From Chromobacterium subtsugae (GTDB taxonomy: Bacteria; Pseudomonadota; Gammaproteobacteria; Burkholderiales; Chromobacteriaceae), in the NCBI RefSeq assembly GCF_001676875.1, contig NZ_JYKA01000001.1, positions 186,001-250,000 of the forward strand: a stretch of 64,000 nt of DNA. The letters run 5' to 3'. Below, in pieces: positions 9,197-16,846 of this stretch. A program made the translations under genes and the position numbers. The stretch's first letter is position 1, and each line of letters starts with the position of its first letter. The notes beneath the pieces are model-generated. The model worked only from the letters and a program-made list of their open reading frames with translations, searched no databases and was not told the origin of the DNA.

Positions 9197-9223
9197 CCCG
9201 CCGGCGGCGCGGCCGCCGACGGG
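9197..9223 (-). other. vioA leader hairpin proximal to the start
   Basis: CCCGCCGGCGGC and GCCGCCGACGGG pair over 12 positions with one mismatch and a 3-nt loop. It ends about 30 nt before the vioA ATG on the mRNA. There is no T tract, so it is not a plain terminator; it could affect mRNA stability or translation. Confidence 0.55.
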
Positions 9224-9307
9224 TCCAAATCTGAAGGGGAATGGCTCAGCTCTTGCTCTTTGTCTTGCAGAATCGGGAACCGCGCGCCGCTGTGGCTGCC
9301 GTTTCCC

Positions 9308-9329
9308 GGCGGGCGGCAAGCCGCCCGCC
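9308..9329 (-). other. vioA leader hairpin distal to the start
   Basis: GGCGGGCGGC (9308-9317) and GCCGCCCGCC (9320-9329) form a perfect 10-bp GC stem with only an AA spacer. If transcription starts near 9405, it lies about 75 nt into the vio mRNA. It stands out against the AT-rich sequence directly upstream of it in the leader. No U tract follows. Confidence 0.55.
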
Positions 9330-9411
9330 ATCAGTCATTTTGAATTTTTAATACTAATTAAAAATGCTTTTGGAATTTAAACAACACTAGTCAAGTTGCA
9401 TCCAATTCACA

Positions 9412-9457
9412 AGAATATTGTCGGACAGTTCAGCACTACCTGTTCCTAGTGACAGGC
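9412..9457 (-). promoter_or_regulatory. Predicted vioA promoter with LuxR-type (CviR) box
   Basis: The 20-bp element at 9438-9457 is a lux-box-like inverted repeat with half-sites CCTG and CAGG separated by 10 bp. Reading toward vioA, a -10-like TATTCT lies at 9417-9412, leaving 20 bp between box and -10; this is the geometry of a class II LuxR promoter with the box centred near -42. Transcription would start near 9405. CviR control of vioA is established in C. violaceum; this exact site is inferred. The box overlaps the stop codon of the upstream sphingomyelinase gene. The chitinase at 50466 has the same arrangement. Confidence 0.6.
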
Positions 9458-11028
9458 TTTCCATTTGAGAAATGCAACACCTCCGGCCGAGCGGCCAACC
9501 CCTGGCCGGCGTAAACCAGTTGCGCGCGCCAGTCCAGATATTGTCGCGTCGCGCCGATCCGCACTCGGAAGCGCTCGCCGTCGCCGACGGACGGCTGCCA
9601 TAGATACAGCTGGTCGGCATGGCTGCCGCCGCTCCAGGCGGTCAGGTAGTAGTCGGCCGCGCGCGCCCAGTCCTTGAACGACACCACGTCGCCATCCTGC
9701 AAGCAGCCGTCGGCCCGGCTCTGATTGACCAGGCGCAACTCAGCGGACCGGCTGAGCGGACCCTGGGCGGTGTAATAGGCGTACTGGTTGCCGCCCGCTC
9801 CGCCCCACCAGGTCCAGAACCAGCCGGGCTGATCGGCGCGCTCCAGCCGCACGTATTCGCCGGAGCGCACGCAGCCGTTGTCGCGCATCGAGAAATTATT
9901 GGACAGGTTGAACTGTGCCTGCGGCCCCGCCTCGGCCGCGCCGGCTTTCAGCCAGCCGTCGTTGCTGCCGGCGCTTTGCACATAACGGCCGCTGGCCAGG
10001 TTTTGCAGGCTGACCTGGCGATAGCCGCCGGCCGGCGCGGTCAGCGAGCGGGTCGGCGTCGACGCGTCGGCCCAGGCGAAGGCCTGCACCGGGTAGTGGT
10101 CGCTGTAATCGGCGTAGGCGTAGGTTTGCTTCGCCACCGCCGACTGCGCCGTCCACTGCGGCGACGGCGCGTCCAGCGCCAGGTTGTGCCACATCCCCGG
10201 CTGGCGGTGGCCTTTGAGCAGCAGGATGTAGTCGATGTATTCCGGCGCGTCGCCGCTGCGCGCGCCGTAGCGCTCCAGCGCGATGCCGTTGCCGCGGGTG
10301 TCGAAACTATCCGGCATGCCGGCGTAGCGCGGCTCGCTGGCTTGCAGAATGTCGAGCATCGCCTGGTATTCGGCGCTTTTATGGCGATCGGTGTTCATGT
10401 CGCCGGCGATGATCACCGGCTCGTCGGCCGGCAGGCGGCGCGCCTGGACCCAGGCCGCCATTTCGCGCAGCTGGCCCTGGCGCACCGCGATGTCGGCATG
10501 ATGGGCGCAGCCGCTGTCTTCCGACTGCAGATGAGTGCCCAGCACGTGGTAGAACCGGCCGCCGACATTGATCTTGGCGTAGGCGAAGCCTTTCAATGCC
10601 TGCCCGTCCCAGCTGCAGCCCGGCGTCTGGAACAGATACTGCCGCTTCTCGACGATGGGCCAGCGGCTGGCGATGGCCACGCCGCCGTCCTCCGGTTTCA
10701 GCGCGTTCCAGCCCTCGGTGCCGTCCCAGCCCAGTTGCGCGCGGCCTATCACCGGCGTCTGATAGGGAAACCGCGGCCGTAGCAGCGCCAGCAGCTTCTC
10801 CGAGGCGGCATTGTCCTGCAGCTCCTGGAACACCAGCACATCCTGGCCTTGCAGGATGGGCGCGGCCGCCATCAGCTCGACGCGCCGCAGCTGGCCGTAA
10901 TTGGGATACAAGGCCTGCGGCAGCAGCATCGCGTTCCAAGTGGTGAGTTTGAGATCGTCGGGATAGGCGGCATGAGCAGCCGCGGACAGGGCCAGAGCCC
11001 CGCATGACAGGAAACGCCAGGCTTTCAT
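9436..11028 (-). CDS. Secreted sphingomyelinase C-like phosphodiesterase
   Basis: The predicted 530-residue protein starts MKAWRFLSCGALALSAAAHA, a signal peptide cut after AHA. The next 300 residues form a DNase-I-like phosphodiesterase domain: LTTWNAMLLPQ, the metal-binding Glu of VFQELQDNA, GTHLQSEDSGC with the catalytic His, AGDMNTDR, and the terminal YSDHYPVQAF. This set and order match neutral sphingomyelinases/phospholipase C toxins such as beta-toxin. The C-terminal 200 residues are Trp- and Gly-rich (WFWTWWGGAGG) and may be a membrane or carbohydrate-binding module. GAGGA precedes the ATG at 11028; the upstream frame extension is ignored. It lies upstream of vioA on the same strand but probably in its own transcript. 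A haemolytic or virulence role is inference. Confidence 0.85.
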   Translation of the reverse strand: MKAWRFLSCGALALSAAAHAAYPDDLKLTTWNAMLLPQALYPNYGQLRRVELMAAAPILQGQDVLVFQELQDNAASEKLLALLRPRFPYQTPVIGRAQLGWDGTEGWNALKPEDGGVAIASRWPIVEKRQYLFQTPGCSWDGQALKGFAYAKINVGGRFYHVLGTHLQSEDSGCAHHADIAVRQGQLREMAAWVQARRLPADEPVIIAGDMNTDRHKSAEYQAMLDILQASEPRYAGMPDSFDTRGNGIALERYGARSGDAPEYIDYILLLKGHRQPGMWHNLALDAPSPQWTAQSAVAKQTYAYADYSDHYPVQAFAWADASTPTRSLTAPAGGYRQVSLQNLASGRYVQSAGSNDGWLKAGAAEAGPQAQFNLSNNFSMRDNGCVRSGEYVRLERADQPGWFWTWWGGAGGNQYAYYTAQGPLSRSAELRLVNQSRADGCLQDGDVVSFKDWARAADYYLTAWSGGSHADQLYLWQPSVGDGERFRVRIGATRQYLDWRAQLVYAGQGLAARPEVLHFSNGKPVTRNR

Positions 11029-11088
11029 TTGACATCCTCGCAAGTGGTGGGAAAAGCGGATCAGTCTGGATAGCGCGGTTTTCAATAC

Positions 11089-11117
11089 GGTTAATTTTTT
11101 AAAAATTAATACGTCAA
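11089..11117 (-). promoter_or_regulatory. Possible promoter of the sphingomyelinase gene
   Basis: On the minus strand TTGACG (11117-11112) is followed by a very AT-rich run ending in TTAACC at 17 bp spacing. The start codon is about 60 nt further on. The -35 is good and the -10 weak. Confidence 0.35.
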
Positions 11118-11254
11118 AAGCATATTTGCGGAATTGGCCTGGAAATCCGGCCAGGCCATCCCGCCTGGCCATGCGAATCCGGCCGGCGGCGCGCCATACG
11201 CTGAGCCATCCACCCTGTCGTTTCGGCCGCTTGCGCGTGGGAAAGGAGCAAACC

Positions 11255-11479
11255 ATGCATGCCGCGATGGTTCTGCAGGGCGGCATGGCGCTATAGGCCG
11301 CCTGTCTGGCGGCCGGCGCGCTGGGCTTCATCCCGCTATGGCTGATCGCCTCCGGGATCGATATGTGGCTGGGCGCCAGCCGCGCCGGCGACTCGGCGCG
11401 CGAGGAGCTGCCGATCTTCCTGCCGGCGTTCGGCGTGCCGGCGGCCGTCGCCGCCGCGCTGTCGCGGAAACTCCGTTGA
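11255..11479 (+). pseudogene. Small membrane protein gene interrupted by an in-frame amber codon
   Basis: AAGGAG lies 6 nt before an ATG that reads MHAAMVLQGGMAL and then TAG (11294-11296). The same frame continues for 60 codons as a hydrophobic segment (CLAAGALGFIPLWLIASGIDMWLG), an acidic loop (SAREE), a second hydrophobic stretch (LPIFLPAFGVPAAVAAAL) and the basic end SRKLR, then TGA. Codon use after the TAG is that of the host genes. The simplest reading is a 74-residue two-helix inner-membrane protein broken by a nonsense change or a base-call error. A shorter product from a downstream start is possible, but no ATG occurs before the first helix. Confidence 0.6.
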
Positions 11480-11495
11480 CGGCCGGAAACCAAAA

Positions 11496-11524
11496 CAGCC
11501 CCTGGCCATGACGGACAGGGGCTG
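11496..11524 (-). terminator. Terminator of the b561-YceI operon
   Basis: CAGCCCCTG and CAGGGGCTG form a 9-bp stem with an 11-nt loop, followed on the minus strand by TTTTGG. It lies 35 bp after the yceI stop at 11560. Confidence 0.65.
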
Positions 11525-11559
11525 CTTGCGCCAACGGGCCGCGCGGGCCGGAGCCAGGC

Positions 11560-12138
11560 TTATTCGTGGATGGCTTCCACCGCGATGTCGATGGTGACAT
11601 CGTCGCCGACATAGGGCGCGTACTTGCCGGCATTGAATTCGGTGCGCTTGATCTTGACGCTGGCGTTGGCGCCGATGGCGTCCTTCTTCAGCATCGGATG
11701 CTCTTTGTTGGTGAAGCTGGACAGCGCCAGCGTCACCGGCTTGGTCACGCCCTTGATGGTCAGGTTGCCTTCCACCGCGCTCGGCTTGTCGCCGTCGAAC
11801 AGCACCTTGGTCGACTTGAAGGTGGCGGTCGGGAATTTGGCGGTATCGAAGAAATCGGCGCCCTGGATGTGGCCGTTGAACACCGGGTAGCCGGTGTCCA
11901 CCGACTTCATGTCGATGGTGACGTCAACCGAACCGGTCTTGGCTTCCTTGTCCAGCACGATCTTGCCGCTGGTCTTGTCGAACCGGCTCAACTGGGTGGA
12001 AAAGCCCAGGTGGCTGTAGGAGAAGCGCGGGAAGGTGTGGGTGCCGTCGATGACATAGGTTTCCGGAGCGGCCAGGGCGGCGCTGCTGAAGCCGGCGACG
12101 GCGACGGCGGCCAGGGTGAGGCGGGTCAGTTTGTTCAT
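11560..12138 (-). CDS. YceI family periplasmic lipocalin-like protein (first)
   Basis: The 192-residue protein has a signal peptide (NKLTRLTLAAVAVAGFSSAALA, cut near residue 23), followed by the YceI fold: YVIDGTHTFPRFSYSHLGFS, VTIDMKSVDTGYPVFNGHI, and FKSTKV...GNLTIKGVTKPVTL. YceI proteins are eight-stranded barrels that hold a polyisoprenoid chain in the periplasm. It is 30 bp after a second yceI copy and last in an operon with cytochrome b561, a common grouping that suggests quinone or isoprenoid handling. The exact physiological role is not known. Confidence 0.9.
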   Translation of the reverse strand: MNKLTRLTLAAVAVAGFSSAALAAPETYVIDGTHTFPRFSYSHLGFSTQLSRFDKTSGKIVLDKEAKTGSVDVTIDMKSVDTGYPVFNGHIQGADFFDTAKFPTATFKSTKVLFDGDKPSAVEGNLTIKGVTKPVTLALSSFTNKEHPMLKKDAIGANASVKIKRTEFNAGKYAPYVGDDVTIDIAVEAIHE

Positions 12139-12168
12139 TGCAGGTTTCCTTGTGGGGTGGAACGGCGT

Positions 12169-12732
12169 TTACTTGGCGCGGGCCAGCAGATGGAACTTGA
12201 TCTGGATTTCATTGGCGACGGTGCCGAAATCCTTCCAGTCGCCCTCGCCAATGGCGAAATCGGCGCGCTTGATGGCGAAGGCGCCGTCGAAGGCGGCGGC
12301 ATTGCCTTGCGGCGTCATGACGGCGGTGGTGCTGACAGCCTGGGTCTTGCCCTTGATCGTCAGCTTGCCGTCCACCTGGAAGCGGTTGCCGCCCAAGGGC
12401 TTGATGGCGCTGGAAACGAAACGGGCAGTCGGGAATTGCTTGGTGTTGAACCAGTCCTTGTCGGCCACCTGGTCGTTGGCCTCGGCGGAGCCGGTGTCGA
12501 TGCTGGCGATGTCGACATTGAACGCCGCCTTGGCCGCGGCCGGCTTGGCCGGGTCGAAATTCAGCTGCGCGGAAAATTTCTTGAAATGCCCCTGCATGCC
12601 GACGCCCATCTGCTTGTAGCCGAAGGCGATATTGCTCTTGTCCTGCTGGATGGAGGTGAATTCCACGGCATGGGCCGCCAGCGGCGCCGACAAGGCGGCG
12701 GCCAGCAGCAGCGCGGTACGGTTGATCTGCAT
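12169..12732 (-). CDS. YceI family periplasmic protein (second)
   Basis: This 187-residue protein starts with the signal peptide MQINRTALLLAAALSAPLAAHA. The barrel shows VEFTSIQQDKSNIAFGYKQMGVGMQGHFKKF, including the H-type strand pattern of the family, then ARFVSSAIKPLGGNRFQVDGKLTIKGKTQ (family motif GxLTIKGxT). It differs strongly from the neighbouring copy, so the pair is not a recent duplication. It lies between cytochrome b561 (23 bp upstream) and the other yceI. The ends are clear, and the start has a G-rich ribosome site in the short spacer. Confidence 0.88.
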   Translation of the reverse strand: MQINRTALLLAAALSAPLAAHAVEFTSIQQDKSNIAFGYKQMGVGMQGHFKKFSAQLNFDPAKPAAAKAAFNVDIASIDTGSAEANDQVADKDWFNTKQFPTARFVSSAIKPLGGNRFQVDGKLTIKGKTQAVSTTAVMTPQGNAAAFDGAFAIKRADFAIGEGDWKDFGTVANEIQIKFHLLARAK

Positions 12733-12755
12733 GTTTGCTTTCTCCGGGTAAGGAT

Positions 12756-13298
12756 TCAGGGTTTGACGCGCCAGGGCAGCATGCGCGTCAGCACGTCGTC
12801 CCTATCGATCAGATGATGTTTGAGCGCGGCGGCGACATGGCCGGCCACCACCGCGGCCAACAGGTAGTTCAGCACGGTATGCAGTCCAGCCAGCGAATCG
12901 CCCAGCGCCTTGTCCGGCGCGATCAGGTCCGGCAGCGGCAGCACGCCGAAGTAGACGGTCTGCACGCCCTTGGCCGAGCTCATCAGCCAGCCGGACAGCG
13001 GAATGGCGATCATCAGCAGGTACAGCATCGCGTGGCCGGCGTGGGCCATCGCCCGCACCGCGCCGCCCATGGCGGCCGGCAATGCCGGCGGGCGATGGGC
13101 GAAGCGCCAGGCCAGCCGCAGCCACACCAGCAGGAACAGCGTGACGCCGGACCATTTATGCCAGGAATAGATTTTCAGCTTGAACGGCGAAAACGGCAGT
13201 CCATGCATGTAGAAGCCGACGCTGAACAGACAGACCAGGCCGATGGCCATCAGCCAGTGCAGGAAGATGGCGGGAGAGGTGTAACGCGCTTGTGACAT
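12756..13298 (-). CDS. Cytochrome b561
   Basis: This is a four-helix di-heme b-type cytochrome of the inner membrane that passes electrons between quinol and acceptors. It is 180 residues from the ATG at 13298, which has GAGG 7 nt upstream; the frame continues further up without support. The His ligands of the family are visible as ILFLHWLMAIGLVCL-type AIFLHWLM in helix 1, KIYSWHKWSGV, AGHAMLYLLMIAIPLSGW in helix 3, and GLHTVLNYLL in helix 4. It heads the operon with two YceI proteins. Confidence 0.9.
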   Translation of the reverse strand: MSQARYTSPAIFLHWLMAIGLVCLFSVGFYMHGLPFSPFKLKIYSWHKWSGVTLFLLVWLRLAWRFAHRPPALPAAMGGAVRAMAHAGHAMLYLLMIAIPLSGWLMSSAKGVQTVYFGVLPLPDLIAPDKALGDSLAGLHTVLNYLLAAVVAGHVAAALKHHLIDRDDVLTRMLPWRVKP

Positions 13299-13583
13299 GA
13301 ACGGCCTCGTGACGAATTCTGCGAATGCCCGGCGCAACGGCCACCGGATGACAGCCACTGTAAGCGGTTTTCATTGCGTGAAATAGTCCGCTTGAACGAA
13401 TTGATTATTTCCGATTGATAAACAATGGCCGGAAAAAATTTCTGCCTGGCCAATAAAACATGGCCAAAACAATGCCAAATAAATATCACCAGCGAAGCAT
13501 AAAACAAATTGACCATATAACCGCCACGCCGGTTCCATCCGCTGCTAAGCTGGGCGCAACAGTGACTTTCGCCTCGCCCCGCC

Positions 13584-13784
13584 ATGCCTCAAGACGCCAG
13601 CAAGCCGCGCAACGCGCCGCTGTGCCTGGGTTGCCAGCACTACTTCATCACTTACCGGCCGGGCTTCCCCTACGGTTGCCGGGCGATGGGCTTCGCCAGC
13701 AAGCGCGCGCCCTGCGTGGACGTGCAGGAAGCGTCCGGCCAGCCCTGCATCCGCTTTCAGCCCAAGGCCGGCAAGCCTGGCTGA
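13584..13784 (+). CDS. Small conserved Cys-rich protein
   Basis: The 66-residue product has five Cys residues, in CLGCQHYF, YGCRAMG, APCVDV and QPCIRF. The pattern CxxC, then single Cys residues after Gly/Pro turns, is that of a short zinc-ribbon-like protein family conserved in betaproteobacteria; no function is known to me. There is no clear ribosome site before the ATG. Its last 28 bp overlap the 3' end of the convergent methyltransferase gene. Confidence 0.55.
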   Translation: MPQDASKPRNAPLCLGCQHYFITYRPGFPYGCRAMGFASKRAPCVDVQEASGQPCIRFQPKAGKPG

Positions 13785-14512
13785 GCATGGCCAAGCCGCA
13801 TGATGATCTCGCGGCTGTCCGCGCGCCACTCGCCGCCTTGCCAGTCGCCTGCCACCCCGATGACGCGCAAGCCGGCCGCCTCGAGTTCGGCCGTCAGGGT
13901 CGGGGCATCACAAAACCGCAATTCGGCATCCACGCTCCGCTCCCGCCCCTGATCCAGAAAACGATAATGGCTGCGATAAGCCACCAAGCCATCGCGCTCG
14001 GACAGCAGGCGATGGCTCAATTCCACCGCGCCATGACGCAGATGCACCGCCCGGCGCGGCGCCTGCCCTTCCCACTGCAGCCAGGCGAGGGCGTGCGGAT
14101 TGCGGGTCTCGAACGCGAACACGCCGTCCGGCGCCAGATGGCGCTTGACGTTGCGCCATAGCGCGCGCCGATCGTCGACGCTCAGAAAAACCTGAACGGC
14201 GTGGCCGGCGCAGCAGATGAACTCGAAGCGCTCCGCCAGCTGGAAACGCCGCGCATCGGCCTGCAGCCAGCGCACTTTGCGCGCACCGGGACGCGTCCGC
14301 GCCACCGCCAGCATCGCCGCGGCCGGGTCCAGCGCCGTCACCTCGGCGTGGCGCGCCATCGCCGCCGCCAGCAAACCGGTGCCGCACCCCAGATCCAGCA
14401 CCCGGCCGCCGCGCGGCGTCAGACCCAGGTAGTAATCGTTGTCCTCGCCCCAGCCGTTGAGCAGGTCGTACACCTCCGCCAACGCCTGCTCTTCGTACAA
14501 GCCGTTTGTCAT
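13757..14512 (-). CDS. Class I SAM-dependent methyltransferase
   Basis: The 251-residue protein has the SAM-binding motif VLDLGCGTGLLAAAMA (about residues 38-53), the acidic motif II TALDPAAAML and motif III WLQADARRF. The rest of the fold (FECICCAGHAVQVFL-like segment, then beta-sheet-rich C-terminus) is typical of small-molecule methyltransferases. The substrate cannot be read from the sequence. The gene stands alone, tail-to-tail with the Cys-rich protein. Confidence 0.8.
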   Translation of the reverse strand: MTNGLYEEQALAEVYDLLNGWGEDNDYYLGLTPRGGRVLDLGCGTGLLAAAMARHAEVTALDPAAAMLAVARTRPGARKVRWLQADARRFQLAERFEFICCAGHAVQVFLSVDDRRALWRNVKRHLAPDGVFAFETRNPHALAWLQWEGQAPRRAVHLRHGAVELSHRLLSERDGLVAYRSHYRFLDQGRERSVDAELRFCDAPTLTAELEAAGLRVIGVAGDWQGGEWRADSREIIMRLGHAQPGLPALG

Positions 14513-14785
14513 TGCCGTCCCGCCTTCCTCGCCAGCCGCCTATGATGGCGTCACGCCGCGCGGCTGTCATGCCGGCGGAATCCCGGCCGAGCACGCCGCC
14601 ATGCCCGGCCTCAGATTTCGAGTAAAAATTCCAATGCATCATGTTGATTTCAATACAGTTTCAAGTTCAATCATCGGCATGACAAATTCGCCACATCAGA
14701 AAATACGATTAGATTCCCCCGTCTGTTGTCTCGTATGTTTTCTGCAGCGCCCCGCCAGGCGCCACACCTACAAAAGGAGGATGTC

Positions 14786-15094
14786 ATGAATGAGGAGACA
14801 CTGAAGAAGATTCAGTCCAATCCCAAATACCTGGAACTGGTCCACAAGAAGACCAGCCTGGGCTGGACCCTGGCCATCGTCATGCTGGCCATCTATTACG
14901 GCTACATTCTGATCCTGGCCTTCGACCCCGCTTTGCTGGGCAGGCCGCTGTACGCAGGCGCCACCATGACGGTGGGCATCCCGGTGGGCGTTTGCATCAT
15001 CCTGTCCGCCTTCGTCCTGACCGGCGTCTACGTGCGCCGCGCCAACCGCGAGTTCGACCCGCTGACCCGGCAGATCGTCGAGGAGTCCAGATAA
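14786..15094 (+). CDS. DUF485 inner-membrane protein of the acetate uptake operon
   Basis: The 102-residue protein has two transmembrane helices ([20 protein letters not shown] and [20 protein letters not shown]) and the family start [20 protein letters not shown] lies 5 nt before the ATG at 14786. Its stop overlaps the actP start by one base (TAATG). DUF485 proteins (YjcH in E. coli) are always next to ActP; they are thought to support the acetate symporter. Confidence 0.9.
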   Translation: MNEETLKKIQSNPKYLELVHKKTSLGWTLAIVMLAIYYGYILILAFDPALLGRPLYAGATMTVGIPVGVCIILSAFVLTGVYVRRANREFDPLTRQIVEESR

Positions 15095-16773
15095 TGCAGC
15101 CACGCAAACTAACCCTGGCAGCCGGCGCGGCCATGCTGGCGCCGGCCCTGAGCTGGGCGGCCGGCGCGATAGAAGGCGACGTCAAGCAGCAAGCCACCAA
15201 CTGGCACGCCATCATCATGTTTTTCGTGTTCGTCGCCTTCACGCTGGGCGTCACCTACTGGGCGGCGCGCCGCACCAAGTCCGCCAGCGACTTCTACGCC
15301 GCCGGCGGCGGCATCACCGGCTTCCAGAACGGCCTGGCGATCGCCGGCGACTACATGTCCGCCGCGTCCTTCCTGGGCATTTCGGCGCTGGTGTTCGACA
15401 AGGGCTACGACGGCCTGATCTACTCGATGGGCTTCCTGGTGGGCTGGCCCATCATCCTGTTCCTGGTGGCCGAGCGGCTGCGCAACCTCGGCAAGTACAC
15501 CTTCGCCGACGTGGCGTCGTACCGGCTGCGGCAAGGGCCGGTGCGCAGCTTCGCCGCGCTATCCACGCTGGTGGTGGTGGCGATGTACCTGATCGCACAG
15601 ATGGTGGGCGCCGGCAAGCTGATCCAGCTGTTGTTCGGCATGAGCTACGGCTCGGCGGTGCTGCTGGTGGGCGTGCTGATGGTCTGTTACGTGCTGTTCG
15701 GCGGCATGCTGGCCACCACCTGGGTGCAAATCATCAAGGCGGTGCTGCTGCTGGCGGGCGCCACCTTCATGGCGCTGATGGTGCTGGCCACCGTCGGCTT
15801 CAATCCCGAAGTGCTGTTCGAGAAAGCCGTGGCCGCCCATGGCAAGGGCATCGCCATCATGTCGCCGGGCAAGGCCGACCCGATCGACTCCATCTCGCTG
15901 GGCCTGGCGCTGATGTTCGGCACCGCCGGCCTGCCCCACATCCTGATGCGCTTCTTCACCGTCGCCGACGCCAAGGAAGCCCGCAAGTCGGTGTTCTACG
16001 CCACCGGCTTCATCGGCTACTTCTACATCCTCACCTTCATCATCGGCTTCGGCGCCATCATGCTGGTGCTGAACCAGCCGGGGATGATGGAAACGGTGAT
16101 GAAGGACGGCAAGGAAGTGCACCAGCTGGTGGGCGGCAGCAATATGGCCGCCATCCACCTGGCCGACGCGGTGGGCGGCAACATCTTCCTCGGCTTCATC
16201 TCGGCGGTGGCCTTCGCCACCATCCTGGCGGTGGTGTCCGGCCTGGCCCTTTCCGGCGCCAGCGCGGTGTCGCACGACCTGTACGCCAGCGTGTTCAAGC
16301 ACGGCAAGGCCAACGAGGCCGACGAGATCCGCGTCTCCAAAATCACCACCGTGGTGCTGGGCGTGGTGGCCATCGTGCTGGGCCTGGTATTCGAGAAGCA
16401 GAACATCGCCTTCATGGTGGGCCTCGCCTTCTCCATCGCCGCCTCCGCCAACTTCCCGGTGCTGTTCCTGTCGATGTTCTGGAAAGGGCTGACCACCCGC
16501 GGCGCGGTCATCGGCGGCCTGGTGGGCCTGGTCACCGCCATCGCATTGATCGTGCTGGGGCCCGCGGTATGGGTGGAAGTGCTGAAGCACGAGCATGCCG
16601 TGTTCCCGTATAAGAACCCCGCCATCTTCTCGATGACGCTGGCCTTCGTCGTCACCTGGCTGGTGTCGCTGCTGGACAGCTCGCAGCAAGCCGCCGAAGA
16701 AAAAGCCAAGTTCGACGCCCAGTACGTGCGGGCGATGACCGGCATCGGAGCCAGTGGCGCCAGCAAGCATTAA
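15094..16773 (+). CDS. actP: Cation/acetate symporter ActP
   Basis: This sodium/solute symporter family protein brings acetate and other short acids into the cell. It is 559 residues, with a cleavable N-terminal signal-like segment ending in LSWAAGA, then about 13 membrane helices. Family signatures are [38 protein letters not shown] (shown here in parts: [10 protein letters not shown] and [11 protein letters not shown]), [12 protein letters not shown] and [16 protein letters not shown]. It sits between the DUF485 protein and acetyl-CoA synthetase, giving uptake followed by activation. Confidence 0.93.
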   Translation: MQPRKLTLAAGAAMLAPALSWAAGAIEGDVKQQATNWHAIIMFFVFVAFTLGVTYWAARRTKSASDFYAAGGGITGFQNGLAIAGDYMSAASFLGISALVFDKGYDGLIYSMGFLVGWPIILFLVAERLRNLGKYTFADVASYRLRQGPVRSFAALSTLVVVAMYLIAQMVGAGKLIQLLFGMSYGSAVLLVGVLMVCYVLFGGMLATTWVQIIKAVLLLAGATFMALMVLATVGFNPEVLFEKAVAAHGKGIAIMSPGKADPIDSISLGLALMFGTAGLPHILMRFFTVADAKEARKSVFYATGFIGYFYILTFIIGFGAIMLVLNQPGMMETVMKDGKEVHQLVGGSNMAAIHLADAVGGNIFLGFISAVAFATILAVVSGLALSGASAVSHDLYASVFKHGKANEADEIRVSKITTVVLGVVAIVLGLVFEKQNIAFMVGLAFSIAASANFPVLFLSMFWKGLTTRGAVIGGLVGLVTAIALIVLGPAVWVEVLKHEHAVFPYKNPAIFSMTLAFVVTWLVSLLDSSQQAAEEKAKFDAQYVRAMTGIGASGASKH

Positions 16774-16846
16774 ATGTCATCATCATTGACATGCCGCGCG
16801 TCCGATGACGACGCGCGGCGATAACACAAAGACTCTGGAGAAACGC

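Noticed and set aside
11029-11493. Upstream extension of the sphingomyelinase frame by about 155 codons
   Set aside because: The extension lacks a start with a ribosome site, crosses a very AT-rich promoter-like region, and would bury the clear signal peptide.
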